Assembly (NCBI RefSeq): GCF_000283155.1
Contig: NW_004454266.1
Span: 626,326-690,325 of the forward strand
Source of the DNA: Ceratotherium simum simum
Taxonomy: Eukaryota; Chordata; Mammalia; Perissodactyla; Rhinocerotidae
Direction of reading: 5' to 3'
Length of the DNA: 64,000 bases
Below the pieces are notes generated by a model. That model worked only from the letters and a program-made list of their open reading frames with translations, made no database searches and was not told the DNA's origin. Positions within the stretch are counted from its first letter, which is position 1. Each line of letters begins with the position of its first letter. The translations under genes were made by a program, and so were the position numbers. Shown here in pieces: positions 12,405 to 24,721 of the stretch.

Positions 12405-15400
12405 TTAAAAAAAGTAGGGTGGCATTTACTGTTGGCTATAGACAGTGTGTCTTACAGTAGTTCAGAGAAGGCAGTTTTCTGTGTTGGTCTATTAGTCAGG
12501 GAGAAAGTGGGAGCTGAAGCAAGGGTCTGACTCAGATAGATGACAGAAAAGTGCGTGAACTTTTGGGGATGAGAAGTCAAGGGATCAGCCTAATTTCTGT
12601 GGAGCATTCACAGAAGGGGAGAGTGGGAAACAAGTTGTCAGGCAGGCATTGGGGCATGGAGGATATTGAAAGGACACATAACTATTTGGATGTTACTTTG
12701 TGAAAACATGCCAGCTTCCTTCCTCTTAAAGCAGGCCTGCTTTGATGATCTATATAAAACACTGCTACCAAGGGCTGTGTCTATTGAAATCGTTGCCTGG
12801 GGTGGTGAGAGGGCCTGGAGGCTATACAGTGGGGAGTAACAATTGAGAACAGTCTTCTGTGAGGACCACTATTGGTGGTGATGGTGGTGGAGGTTAGAGA
12901 TGCTGCAGAGAACTTAGGAGAATTTTGTGATAGGCTCTGATAAAGAGACTGTGAATTGGAGGATGAGATGCTTGATGGAGACCTTAATCCCCATGGGGAT
13001 GGAAAGGTGGCTTTCCATATGACTCCTGGTTTCTGCCCCATTTTTGGTCAAGCCCACAGTTCAGGAATCTCCTCTGGCAAAAGACAAGTGTCTCAGGGGG
13101 CTGATATTTCTTGTTCATTTAAGGCTGCCCTCCAGGCAATCCCTCATTGGTTCTCAGAGGCCTCTTCCCTCTGGGCTATTGTCAGCCCTCCCTTGTGACA
13201 AAGGGAAGGATCTACAATGAAAGGACAGAAGAGTCTGGGAGCTAGAAAAGGAGATGGAGAGTAGAGGAGAGAATGGCTCTGGGGAGTGGAGGATGACAAG
13301 CATGCCATTTCTAACCAATGTCCTACATTATTTCAGATCGAGCTCAAAGAGGGAGGAAATTGAAGGGTGGAAACTTCAATATTCTCAAGTCTTCAGCAAA
13401 TCTTAGCACATGTTTTCCTCTTCAGTTTTTTCTGTAGGATTGCTATTTCAGGTGAGTTTCCTATTTTTATATACTTTTTTATGATTTAGTTCATAGATTC
13501 TTTAAAAAAGCTATAGAATTGGTCTTTATAAACTTCTTTCCTCTAATCAGTAACACATTTCATTTAACCCAGAGAGTTAAAAAAGTCTCTTTTTCCAAGG
13601 TGTTTCAGGAAATCCCACAGTCTTCCTCTGGAATCTTAGTGTTGCTACTTCTTCCATTGGACCTTTAAGAAGTTGATTTTCAATCCTTCCTATCGTATCC
13701 CTGCTTCTTTCTTTTGTCTACTCTCTCCTGCAGATGGAGAACAGTAGATATTCATGAAAATAACTTTAGTTGGAGCATGTTTTAGAGTACAGCACCCTCA
13801 CATTAATTTTTCATAATGGGAATTTATCTTCCTACTTTCTTGTAGAGTACCGGAACTGGGATACACTTAAATTCATGAAATTTTCTTTAAAAAAATTTTA
13901 AGTATATTTTTCTGCTTTATCATAGATTACCTGCCAAAGAGGTCTGAAGAGAGTTAACAGATTAAAATTAAAACTAAGTTAAAATTTATTCACAGTTTGC
14001 TTTCTGTTTATGAAAATAACATGCTTAGTAGACATTGCAAAATATATGAGAATAAATTTTTCTCACTTCCCAAACATACATTAAAATACATAGTTTGGTA
14101 TACTAAATTTCTTCAAATATTTTTTATTGGAATTTTCTTTAAGTTTTTTTCCAGAAATTGTGGTAATTTTGATGGAGGGCTCCCTGCTATGACTTTTACC
14201 TGTATAAAGTTGAGTCTGTGATTGTATGTTTTCAGAAAATTGACAGATATTGTGCAATATTTTAATTTCCCTATCAGTTAGTATGGTGAAATTCATCTTG
14301 AGTTCAAACTCTTCCTCCATTACTTGGAGTCTTCTAACTCTAAATTCAGCTTCTTCCTCTATTCCGTGATCTCTCTGTTTCAAAGTAGATAATGGTCTCT
14401 TATCTGCTTAACGCTGCTGTTGCTATGTCTTTCCCATTTTTCTATAATCCTCACATCAAGTACCTTCTCTTTACTTTCCTCTTTCTCTCCACTCCCCCAA
14501 CCCTTTGAAAAATAGGGTTGGGAATTCAGTAGTCTGAAAAGCCAGGATTATGCTATGAAATGTAAATAGTTTTCATATAAATGAACACTCTCAAGGACAA
14601 TCTGGTTGTGAAGGTGGAATACAACCATATTTCCATGAACTTTGCTAGCAGATTCTGTGACCACGCACATACACATTTACCTAAATTAGGTGTTCAATTT
14701 GGGAATAGGAAGTGGAAATTTGTTTGTTTGAGGTTGACTAGCTCATGTACAGGTGGATTATACCACCTTGACCTCATTGAAAAAAACTTAATACCCTCAA
14801 CTCCCATAATATTTGTATTTCACTCTTTGCTATCATTCTCATCTAAGCTGTTATTGTCTAACATATCCCTGGATAAAGCGGCATTGTTTAGTATCGTTTG
14901 GTGGCATAGTAAAGGTAAATGGTGCCTTGGGATATTGTAATGTGTTTGTTCTCTCTCTTCTCATATGGTGTGTGTAGGTGTGGGGCTGGGTTTTGCCAAG
15001 ACTGAAGTCTTTGTGGTGCCCTACAGATTGCCACCCAGAGACATATACCTCTGACTGCTGCCCCTTCTTTAACCTCTTGCATTTGGAGGTGAATGGAACT
15101 TCCTTTCCTTTGGTCCTCCTGACTTGCTCTTAGCCTCATTCTACATTCCCTGAAATAGCCTCAGGAAAGTTGGAAAGAGAGTGAAGATAACATTGTTCCT
15201 TTGAACAAAGTGATGAAATGAATTGCAATGAGCACATGTCAGTTTCACAACAAAATCATTAAACTTATGTTTGTCCTTGATGCCCTGTCCTCTGCTCTAC
15301 CTGTTTCTGGTTTCAGCTAGCTGAATGCTGTGAACGAGTGGAATCTCCGGGAATGTACATCTTGATTCATTATAGGACAAAATTACTGAGTCAGTATGAT

Positions 15401-15995
15401 CTAATGTTGTCACTGAATTCCTGGGGAGGTGGTGGTGGTGAGCCGTTTATTACTGGAGGTGTTCTAGCCTAGTTTGCACACCTACCTCTGCTCCCTGAAA
15501 GGAATGCTGTAGAAAGAATGGAAGCCTTGGATTGGGCTTGGGCCGGCTGTGTGGAGTCATTTCTTCTTTCAATCCAGGAGTTAAAGGAGGTCCACAGAAG
15601 AGTGCCAAATTCATATCACAAGGAACTACAGATGGGGTATAGGGTAAGGGAACAGATTCTAGAGGCAGGAGTTAGAGATGGTAACAGAGCCTGTGGGATT
15701 GTTAGGTCTACGAAGTACAGAACCCCTCTCTGATCACTTCACATGAGCTTGGTTATGGGAGAGGTGGTTTTCAACATTATGTGTTTGAGACTTCATCTTT
15801 TATAGGACTTTGTTGAGTGTGGTGGACATAAATTTTAATCCTTGTGATAAATAAACCAGCAGTCTTTTTGTGGGGGAGAAAGTGCAAACAATAAAATAAT
15901 GAATGATCAATTCAAGGCAGCACACATTTGCACACCAAGTTTTAGCTGTGTGGAGTCATTCCTTCTTTCATCCTTATTGCCCTGGGTCTAGCTTC
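12405..15995. other. Intergenic, no gene seen
   Basis: AT-rich, unique-looking sequence. Open frames (up to 119 codons at 14,581-14,940) lack domains, codon bias or supporting context. No young mobile element is recognised. Confidence 0.45.
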
Positions 15996-15999
15996 TTTA

Positions 16000-16560
16000 A
16001 TACTATTTAAATGCAGGCTGAACCATGCCACTCTAGTGTTTAAAATCCTTCAGGTGTGCCTCATTGCCAACAGAATGGAGCTCTAGCTCCTCCTTGTAGC
16101 AGGAAAGGGCCCACATGCTCAGGTCCTTGCCCACCTCTCTATCCCTATCTTCCGCCATTCTTCACTCATTTCTAATGCTGCTTCAGCAGTGAATTTCTTT
16201 AATTTCTCTTGGCTACTTTCCCCTGACACCTCCTTTCCCTCCTCACATTCTATGCTGTTTCTTGCCTCAGTATCTATTTGTGGTTTTCCTTTTACCTGAA
16301 ATGCCCTCAGCTCCATATTTTCCATTTTCCACAACAATCATTGATCACTTCAGGATCACTTCCTTTCAGTAGTACTTCTTCCAGGTTGAATTCCTTAACT
16401 CTCTTTTAGTGTATTGCAATTATCTGTTGACTGTCCATCTTCAGTACCAGATTGTAAGCTCCCTAAGATTATGGACTGGTTTAATTTGGCCTAGTATCCT
16501 CAGCACCTGGCATGTCTTCTATATGCTAGATATATAGTGCGTGATTGCTCAAGAAATAGA
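16000..16560 (+). repeat. LINE-2 3' region
   Basis: L2-like pyrimidine-rich text (AATCCTTCAGGTGTGCCTCA, TTGCCCACCTCTCTATCCCT) ends with the L2 tail order AGATTGTAAGCTCCCTAAGA and CTCAGCACCTGGCATGTC. It is diverged and plus-oriented. Confidence 0.55.
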
Positions 16561-17069
16561 GGGCTGGGCTCCTCTATTCTTATTCTATTCTCTAATAGAG
16601 AATATTCTTCTCTGTTAGTCAAGGAGGCTTCATGGAGATGAAACTGAAGCAGGGCCTTTGAATATTTCAATGTGGCAATAGGCAGGGGAGTGGGAAGTGG
16701 GATTCTATGCAAAGGATATTTTTGGCCTCAGGCAAAACTACAAAAGAGTATGCAGTGAAAAGTCTCCCACCTACCTTTGGCCCTCAGCCATCTAGTTTCC
16801 ATCTTTTAACCAACTGATGTTCTAAGCTATTTGTATTAAAGAGAACTTATATTTTATGTGATAAGAAATGTAATTTATCCCTATTAAAACCATAACCTAG
16901 AAAATAATATTGTTAGGATTTGGTATGTATATATGCTTACATGAAAGAACTCTTTCTCTGTATGTTTATGTATATGTCTATGCATTTTCTTTTTCTGTAG
17001 ATTTTCCCTCTGGTCTTAATCATTTGATGCATTCTCATGTCTCAATATAAAAACACACATCCTTGGGGA

Positions 17070-17390
17070 TAGCATATGAGATCTTCCCTGCAGGTACAAA
17101 GACCCATTTTCCAATCTCTAGAAGTTCAACTACACATCTTTGCTTTCATATATGTCTCTCCTGCCTGGAAGGCTCTACCCACTCCCCTGTCCTTTGCCTG
17201 GCCAACTTGTAAATATCCTTCAAAACTTAGGCTAAAAACTACCTTCTTCAAGGAGACTTCCTTGACCTGGATTCTCACACTCCTCTCCACTCCCGGTCTG
17301 GGTTTGTTCTCTCTCTGTTCCCACAGCACCTACACTTTCCCAGACATTATCATTTATCACATTTCCACTATAAAATCTTGAATAATTTGA
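17070..17390 (+). repeat. LINE-2 fragment
   Basis: It contains the conserved L2 stretch CTGCCTGGAAGGCTCTACCC, then CTTCTTCAAGGAGACTTCCT. This explains the 101-codon open frame here, which is not a gene. Confidence 0.55.
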
Positions 17391-17394
17391 TGAA

Positions 17395-18095
17395 ACTAGT
17401 ATTTAAAGAAGACTATTTTGATAAGGGAGAGGGAAAGTAGAGACTAGAAGGCTACATAGAAGGTAATTGTGCTAAGATAGCTGTGAAGAGGTTGTGAGAT
17501 TAATGGATTGGTGGGATAGTGAGGAGGGAATATATAAGAATTTTCCAGGGAAAAATTGATGAGATTTCACTGATTGAGGGATGAGGAATGAGAGAAGGTA
17601 TTAAGATAAAGATGACTGTGATACAGTAAGCTTGGGAATCAAGGCAGAATTTCGAAACCACTCATAGTGGAGTTGATTGTGGAAGATACAAGAGTTTGTT
17701 TTTGATCATGCTGATTTTGAGCTGATGATGGGACATGCATAGAAGGCATTTGGAGGATATTGCATGGTTGTTCATGAGGAAGGTTATACTGCTGGTTATA
17801 CAGATTAGGATGATGGAATTTATTATATAATAGAGATACTAGATTGAACTAATGGGGTTTAGGGCTCTGAAGACTGCAATTGTGAGTTCGGGTAAACTCT
17901 CTTGAGCCTTGAAGATTATGCACAACTCAGGAATGCAGGAAAGGATAGGAGCTGGAGATGGAGTTAGCAGGTAAAAAGAGGGCAGATGAGGACATGTGTA
18001 AGTGACACTTGTTTTGGAGACTCACTTTTATCTTTTTATTTTAGCCCTACTTATCTGAAGCTTGGTGGAGAAGATAGAGAGCTGCACTAAAAGTT
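17395..18095. other. Upstream region of the OR11A1-like gene
   Basis: No repeat is confidently recognised. If the gene has upstream non-coding exons, as many OR genes do, they may lie here or further left. They cannot be placed from sequence alone, and no convincing TATA element or promoter is called. Confidence 0.3.
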
Positions 18096-18118
18096 CTCCC
18101 TTAATCACTCCCCTGCAG
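18095..18118 (+). promoter_or_regulatory. Candidate splice acceptor before the OR coding exon
   Basis: A pyrimidine-rich run ends in CCCCTGCAG at 18,110-18,118, only 17 bases before the preferred start codon. OR genes commonly have a 5' UTR intron whose acceptor lies close to a single coding exon, so this is a plausible acceptor. It is inferred from consensus only. Confidence 0.5.
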
Positions 18119-18135
18119 AGACTTGGATGATCCAC

Positions 18136-19083
18136 ATGGAAATTGTCTCCATAGGAAACCAAACTATTACTGAATTTGTCCTCCTTGGTTTCTATGAAAC
18201 AGCTGAGCTGCATCTCCTTTTCTTTATTGTGTTCACTCTCATCTACACCTCCATCATCATAGGGAATATGTTAATCATTGTGGCAGTGGTTAGCTCCCAG
18301 AGGCTGCACACACCCATGTATTTCTTCCTGGCTAATCTATCCTTCCTGGAGATCCTTTATACCTCCACAGTAGTGCCAAAAATGTTGGAGGGCTTCTTGC
18401 AGGAAGCAGCCATCTCTCTGGCTGGTTGCTTGCTCCAGTTCTTTATCTTTGGTTCTCTAGCCACAGCTGAATGCTTCATGCTGGCTGTCATGGCATATGA
18501 TCGCTACCTGGCAATCTGCTACCCACTCCGCTACCCACTCCTCATGGGACCCAGATGGTGCTTGGGGCTGGCAGTCATAGCCTGGCTTTCTGCCTTCATG
18601 GTAGGTGAGTTGATTGTGGCCCTGATGGCCCAGTTGAGATTCTGTGGCCCCAACCACATTGACCACTTTTACTGTGACTTCATGCCTTTGATGGGCCTGG
18701 CCTGTTCAGATTCCAGCATAGCCCAGATGACAACATTCATTCTCTCTGTGGTCTGCCTCACTGTTCCCTTTGGACTGATTCTGACATCTTATGCCCGGAT
18801 TGTGGTAGCTGTGCTGAGAGTTCCTGCTGGGGCCAGTAGGCGAAAGGCTTTCTCCACGTGCTCCTCTCACTTAGCTGTAGTGTCCACATTCTATGGAACT
18901 CTCATTGTCTTGTACATTGCACCCTCTGCTGTCCACTCCCAGCTCCTCTCGAAAGTCTTTGCCTTGCTCTACACTGTGGTCACCCCTCTCTTCAATCCTG
19001 TGATCTACACCCTGAGGAAGAAGGAAGTGCATCAGGCGCTATGGAGGCTTCTCTACATTAAGCAAACAGAGACACTAGACTGA
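18136..19083 (+). CDS. OR11A1: Olfactory receptor, OR11A1-like, intact
   Basis: This is a class II odorant receptor, a seven-transmembrane G-protein-coupled receptor of the olfactory cilium expected to couple to the olfactory Gs-type protein. It is 315 residues long from the ATG at 18,136. An in-frame ATG at 18,127 would add three residues, but the later one gives the usual family N-terminus. Visible hallmarks are an N8-Q-T glycosylation site, GN at 43-44 (TM1), PMYFFLANL at 60-68, Cys98, MAYDRY at 119-124, Cys170/180/190 in the second extracellular loop, KAFSTCSSHL at 237-246 and PLFNPVIYTLRKKE at 284-297. There is no internal stop or frameshift and the length is normal, so it is probably functional. 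The OR11A1 call is by recognised similarity. A close paralogue of family 11 is the main alternative. The neighbouring OR lies convergently downstream. Confidence 0.9.
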   Translation: MEIVSIGNQTITEFVLLGFYETAELHLLFFIVFTLIYTSIIIGNMLIIVAVVSSQRLHTPMYFFLANLSFLEILYTSTVVPKMLEGFLQEAAISLAGCLLQFFIFGSLATAECFMLAVMAYDRYLAICYPLRYPLLMGPRWCLGLAVIAWLSAFMVGELIVALMAQLRFCGPNHIDHFYCDFMPLMGLACSDSSIAQMTTFILSVVCLTVPFGLILTSYARIVVAVLRVPAGASRRKAFSTCSSHLAVVSTFYGTLIVLYIAPSAVHSQLLSKVFALLYTVVTPLFNPVIYTLRKKEVHQALWRLLYIKQTETLD

Positions 19084-19239
19084 AGGAGGATGGTGGTGAA
19101 GATTTTATTTGGACTTTGCATATCTCCATTGGGATGTCAGCCAGGATTGGTTGGGGAGGAATAACTTTGTTGTATTCTGATGTTTCCCTCTGTGAAATGT
19201 CCAAAGTTACTCTAAAAATGAGGATGGTAGAGGAATGAT

Positions 19240-20310
19240 TTTCAAATGCTAACTTTAAAAACTTTACCCTTATCTTTTATTATTTCTTTATTAAATAGGC
19301 AATGGATATTTAATATAGCAAATAGATATACAAAAATAGCAACACAAAACAAACCTAGAAATATTGGGCACTTGTGTTGTGTGTGTGTGTGTATATATAT
19401 ATATAGTTGTTGGTTTATGGAAGTTTGTAATCTGGCTTTCTACTGAATATTAGTTTTTGAACATCTTTCTATTTCAACAAGTATGTACTTGTTTATTCTT
19501 CTGGTATTTTTAGTATGGCTAAACATGATTTGTTAAAATGATCTTCTATTGTGGGATTTTTAGTTGTATTCAATTCTTTCACCATACCAACATAGTTTAC
19601 ATCCAGATTTTCCTATAATAAATTCTTAAGAGTTGAATTACCAGGTCTTAGGATATGTATATTAAAAAAATTTAAAGCTGAATGTATTTTATTTATTTAT
19701 TTTTAAATTCTGTATTGTAGAAAATTTTAAACATACACAAAGTAGAGGGAATATATAACCCCCCATGTAGCCGTCATCCGCCTTCAGTATCCACATTTGC
19801 CAATCCTCTTTTAATTACCTATAGCTCCTTGTTTTCTGGAAAATTTTAGAGCAAATTCCAGATATTGTGTAAATATTGTGTGTGTAAGTACATATTCCAT
19901 AGGCAAGTGTTTAGTATGCCTTCGGATAGATAAAGATATTTTTAAAAAACATGCCTATCTTGCCATTATGATTCTTAAGACCTGTATCGATATTTCCTCA
20001 ATGTCATCTAATACGTAAGCTGTGTTCAAATTTCTCCAATTATCTTTAAGAAAATTCTTAAAATTAGGATGCAAGCAGGGTTCACATGATGTATCTTGTT
20101 CTGTTTCTTAGTGCCTTATTTCAGAGTAGTCCTTTTCCTCTCTTTTTTTCACACCATTAATTTACTGGAGAAATCTGGTTATCTATCCAGTAGAATGTCC
20201 CATATTCTAAATTAGACTTATTGCTTACTGATGACTTTATTTAACTTCTATTCTTATATCTTGTCTTTAATATAAACTTGTTTTATGTTGGTTTCAGCCT
20301 GTCGATATCA
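19240..20310. mobile_element. Old L1 3'-end material, two segments
   Basis: 19,430-19,660 resembles the minus-strand L1 3' end (AACATCTTTCTATTTCAACA, AGAGTTGAATTACCAGGTCT). 19,690-20,280 resembles another old L1 tail (TACACAAAGTAGAGGGAATA, GAGCAAATTCCAGATATTGT). A TG/TA microsatellite lies at 19,376-19,406. AATAAA at about 19,618 could serve as a distal poly(A) signal for the upstream OR, but this is untested. Confidence 0.45.
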
Positions 20311-20314
20311 ATGC

Positions 20315-20888
20315 TGTAACTTGGAATGCCTAGGGGCACTTGCCTGGGCTGGTACTACTTGTGGTGAGCCCTCACAAACATTTCTCTGACTGGAGCCAGT
20401 GTTGTGGCTGGACTGGCCCTTGTGATTCTTATTATGATTGCAAGACACACCTCAGCAACAGCCATTAGGAAACTTTGAAAAAATAAGGTTTATTACTCAT
20501 GGGTCCTGGAGGGTACATGGCATGCCTGGGGCCACACAGAGAAGTCTTAGGTAGAGAGAGAGAGAGAGAACGTGGACCTGGGGCTCTCCCTTTACTGGAG
20601 TTGAGGGTGAGGTGCCTGGTTTTGGGGTTTCACTCTTTGCTGGTGAATTTAAAACTTAATAGCAGGAATTAAAGAGTGAGAAGGGAAAAGCAGAGTCACT
20701 TGCATGGTTTGTTATCTAGGTCACCCAGGACTTTGTAAAAGGGGAACTTCAACTCTTTATCTAGTTGTGTAGTTGGCAATATGTTTTCAGATGGATGGTT
20801 TTGGAATGAATGCCTTGTCAATCGAAAGCTTAGTGTCAGGCACTTACATTGCAATCAAAAAAGCTAATTGTCAGGCACTTACATTACA
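20315..20888 (-). mobile_element. Probable solo LTR interrupting old L1 sequence
   Basis: Read on the minus strand, the block starts TGTAATGTAAGTGCCTGACA and ends CCAAGTTACA, giving TG...CA ends. An AATAAACCTTATTTT poly(A)-signal region lies at about 20,483-20,497. Near the 5' end the unit GTCAGGCACTTACATT occurs twice, at about 20,835 and 20,871. L1-like text appears on both sides. Boundaries are approximate and no clean target duplication was found. Confidence 0.5.
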
Positions 20889-20899
20889 AAACTCATATT

Positions 20900-22040
20900 G
20901 AAATAGAAGCTTGATTGGATCTTGGTTAGCTTTTTAGTAGAATATCCCAAATTTGCTGTATTATTTTTATTGTGTCATCTCATGAGGTACACAATGTTTG
21001 CTTGTCTGACTTTTAGTGATGCTATTTATATTATTGACCAGTGGGTTCAGGTGGCATCAGTCTGATCCATGTATTATTCTGTTCCCAATCAACCTTTCAT
21101 CTAATATTTTTAGCATTCATGATGAAAGTTGATGACTAATGCCCAAAGTGGTTCAGTTCTTTGAACACATTTTCTTTTAATGTTTTAAATATATTTGTAA
21201 ATTGTGGTTGTAAAATGTTTGTCTGTAGATTCCTACATCTGGACCACATCAAGTTAGGTTTTTATTGACCACCCATTTTTTGGAATATTGATCATATTTT
21301 TCCATTTCTTTGTACGACTAAAATTTTTTTGACTGAATACAGGTCATTGCAGAAACCCTGAATTCTGTTATCTTCATCAGAAACATATTGGGCTTTTCTT
21401 CTAGCAGAAATTTCAAATCATGAAATATTACCTTGAACTTGAGTAGGTTTGGTTTTATGCTTTGGAAGTATGGATTTGTGGAAAGTCCAAGGTGTTTTAC
21501 AAGCCTCTCTAGCATAACATGACTCCTCCTCCAAATTCTCTCTTCCTGGTAGGCATAGTCAGACATTGGCTTTAGCCTGTGTTACACCAGGTCTAGAGCA
21601 GGTTTTACTCAAGGATGTGGTTTTTACTGAACTTGAACTGTGTCACGTTGACGACAGGGGTATAAATGAAGTTTTCACGGGATTTCCCCACTTTAGCAGT
21701 GCCAAAACAGCACAATCCTGGCACTGCTCTTCCCCAAGCCCTGCTCTACTTCTAATGTCTGTTTCATTTCAGTCCTATAGCAGCTTCTCTCTGATAAGTC
21801 TCAAATGGTCTTTCCCTTTACATGGACAATCTGACTATCAGTTACAGCTCACAGACCCCTCCTCTGCTTCAAATGTGTCTTTGAGTCTATCCTAAATAGA
21901 GATATCTCGCCTCTCTGATGCCCTATCCTACAACTTTCAGTTGCTTCAGGTGTCCCAAACTCTGATTTCTCCTTTCTCAGATCGGTGGGATTGCCCATGT
22001 GTTGATTCTCAACCTCAGGTGTTCCCTGGGTGAAATTCAA
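20900..22040. other. Intergenic, L1-like start then unassigned
   Basis: 20,900-21,110 continues the old L1-like sequence. From about 21,120 to 22,040 no repeat or gene is recognised. Open frames at 21,318-21,566 (-) and 21,566-21,895 (+) have no domain. Confidence 0.35.
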
Positions 22041-22044
22041 AACT

Positions 22045-22560
22045 GGCCTCTGTATATGGAGGGCAAGGAAAGACTGAAGAAAGAGGCAGACCACTCCAGA
22101 TTGGTAGATGGCAGTTTTAATAAACGAGGGAACTTACATACAATGCTTGTCTTGGGTGGCCACAAGATGAATATATCACTGCACCTGCCTGCCAGAAACT
22201 TAAAAATTTACATATAGGCCTCAACGGGGTTCAGTCATGTACATTGTCCAGATGATCTCAACAACACATTACTCTCTCAAGGCTGCATCCTTGAAACAAC
22301 TCCTAATGTGGGAATGATGAGTAGAACATACATTCCAAGGATAGAAGAGGGGGTATGGAGCCTCCAATTGCCTGGGTCCAGCTTGCAGGTCAACCAGTGA
22401 ACACTTCCTTTCAATGACCTCCTCCAATGTTATGGTTCTCTGCTTGCACTTCATTTCTTTGAGCCATAGTTAGGAAATTGTCCTCAGGTGGAGAGCTAGG
22501 TGCTTGTGTGTCTCACCTTGTGAGCTTTCCTCTTTCAGAGATCACAATCTTGTATACCTG
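22045..22560 (-). mobile_element. Possible LTR fragment
   Basis: On the minus strand a CTCGTTTATTAAAACTGCC poly(A)-like region is followed by text resembling an LTR U5, with a GC-moderate U3-like body to the right. Assignment rests on general LTR organisation only. Boundaries were not found. Confidence 0.3.
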
Positions 22561-22997
22561 CCTGAAAAATTGACCCATACATTTTGTCCTATTTTATAGT
22601 TATTTATGACGGGAGGATAGTCCAGCAACAGTTAGTCCATCATGTCCAGAAGTAGAAGTGTTTCATATTTTGAAAAATGGTTTTATTATGGTAAATATCT
22701 TATTAAAGTGTTATTATAAGAAATTATGCACCTAAATCTAAGTTTTTCATTGGTGAATGCTGATCATCCTCTTTAGCGCCTCTCACAATGCCTTCATTAT
22801 GGTAGTTGCTCAATACATACTTTCAGAATTCGATTAAATTACATTGAATGACAATGAGCAAAATGTGGTGGGAAGAATTGTCGTGGTGGTGATGTCTGAC
22901 AGGCATGAGAAGTGCTTAGTGATGGTTATTGTAAAGTCCTTCTTCCAAAATCCCAGGTCACAACTGGGGATATTTGTAAATGCTATCTAAAGTAGCA

Positions 22998-23007
22998 AGA
23001 TGCCCTG

Positions 23008-23046
<39 letters not shown>

Positions 23047-23104
23047 TTATATATATATATATATGTTTTATATATATATATATATATATGTTTTATATAT
23101 ATGT

Positions 23105-23133
<29 letters not shown>
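22998..23133. repeat. (TA)n microsatellite punctuated by TGTTTTA
   Basis: A long alternating TA tract preceded by TGTGTG is interrupted by TGTTTTATATAT three times (about 23,043, 23,064 and 23,090) and by TGTTATAT near 23,103. It generates spurious Ile/Tyr-rich open frames in several registers. It is expected to be length-variable and may form cruciform structures. Confidence 0.9.
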
Positions 23134-23137
<4 letters not shown>

Positions 23138-23139
23138 CA

Positions 23140-24715
23140 GGTGCATGACTCCAGAAAGAGAGTTTTTGGAATCCTTCTCACGGGGGGAAATTATCCATAT
23201 GCTTTCCCTCATCTCTGTTTGTTATTACCAGGCCAGTTAAATTTGAGCTTTGGTTCCTGTTCTCGAGAATCCTGTAATATATCCTCTAATGAGGCACTGA
23301 ATGATCTTCGTATTACATCTTAAAACTGCTACTAATGCCCTGATTTATTGTTACCATGACTGGATTCCTGACACCTTATTGGATTTTTGACCTCTGTTGC
23401 TCACCTCTACCACACACTGAGGCTGGCTCCCCTTAGATACACTATTGTTAGTAGCATCCAGTATTCAGCTGAAGGATGGACATTCAGAGAAAGCAAAAAA
23501 CATTTGTATTCACCAGATCCTGGGGAATGGGACAGACTGCTTGTAGTACCAGAGGGTATATCAACTTGGATTATCCAGTCAATAATCATTCAATTGAAAC
23601 TACTTTTCTGAAGAAGTGTTATAAGAAGTCATTAGATTAGAATTGGAAATAAATTATTAACTTCTAGATGATCCCAGCAGAATGCATGAGCTGAACACAG
23701 GTCAGATGCAGACGCTGAACCGAGAATGCAGTCTGAGAATCTCAGGGGAGCTCTATCTAATCCATGCATCTAGTTGTTACTCTGAATAGAATGTATCATC
23801 AGGTGTTGAATCAAATCCTATAATGCACAATGTACAATAAGATTAACTATAGGTGGTGGTTCAAGTAAACACAATACACAGTTTTTGATTTGACATGTAT
23901 ATATATATACAAAAATACAAGCTGGACATACAGTGACAGAACTTGTAAGAGTGCATTCTCTTTATAATACAATGCAAAAAATTCTCTGTGCCGCTCTTTG
24001 CCAATCTATATGTGAAAGGAGAATCCACTCATTGAGTTATAAAATAGAACGTTTTATTTTTGCAGAACAAGATTAATAAAGTTGATACAGAAAATATACT
24101 TTTGTTCTATTACGAAACAGAGTATTCAAAAAATTCTCCTACTTTCAGCTATCTTCCAATTTTCAGCCGTAGCCCAGAACGTCCCCAGAAACTCTCAAAC
24201 ATGGCACAAATATCCAAATAGATAAAATATTCTCAAAAATGAGAGATTAAAAGAGGAAAAATCATGTACAACAAGTATCTACTCTCTTACTAATGATGAG
24301 TGTACTGGTGGTTTGATGAAGATAGTATTGAAGGTGGTAATTTGTATGGTGACTTTGATGATAACAAAGATGATATTGGCTATAATAAAGCTGATGGTGA
24401 GGGTTTTCATTATTAAACCAGTGACAGAAATGGAAATGATGTTCACAATGGTGTTAGTGATGGCAATAGATGAGCAGTTTGAATATTTGTGTTAGAAGGC
24501 AAGTTAAACAATAGCTAATCCAATCCACCCTTAGGTATATAGACCAAATCCCCACCTGGACTGGGACCTAGAGCTTAGTTGTTCTGATTTCCATTTAGTG
24601 TTCTTTCCAATAGATCCTATAATGCTCTGTGACAGCCTTGGTGTTAACTGACTTATTATCTAAATGTGGTGGTGAAGTAGTGAGTGATTTTTCCCAAAGT
24701 GCTTGTTGATGGGGA
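23140..24715. other. Intergenic between the two ORs
   Basis: No gene is seen. 24,295-24,480 is a degenerate GAT/GGT-type triplet-like repeat that produces a Met/Val/Ile-rich open frame of 60 codons. A short (TA)n lies near 23,898. The remainder is unassigned AT-rich DNA. Confidence 0.45.
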
Positions 24716-24721
24716 TTATTC

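Noticed and set aside
14581..14940. 119-codon plus-strand open frame
   Set aside because: No recognisable domain, no splice or start context, surrounded by non-coding AT-rich DNA.
18028..18213. Minus-strand frame over the start of the OR gene
   Set aside because: It is the antisense shadow of the OR exon.
23000..23323. 107-codon Ile/Tyr-rich open frame
   Set aside because: It is a translation of a (TA)n microsatellite, open in more than one register.
24313..24495. 60-codon Met/Ile/Val-rich frame
   Set aside because: It comes from a degenerate triplet-like repeat.
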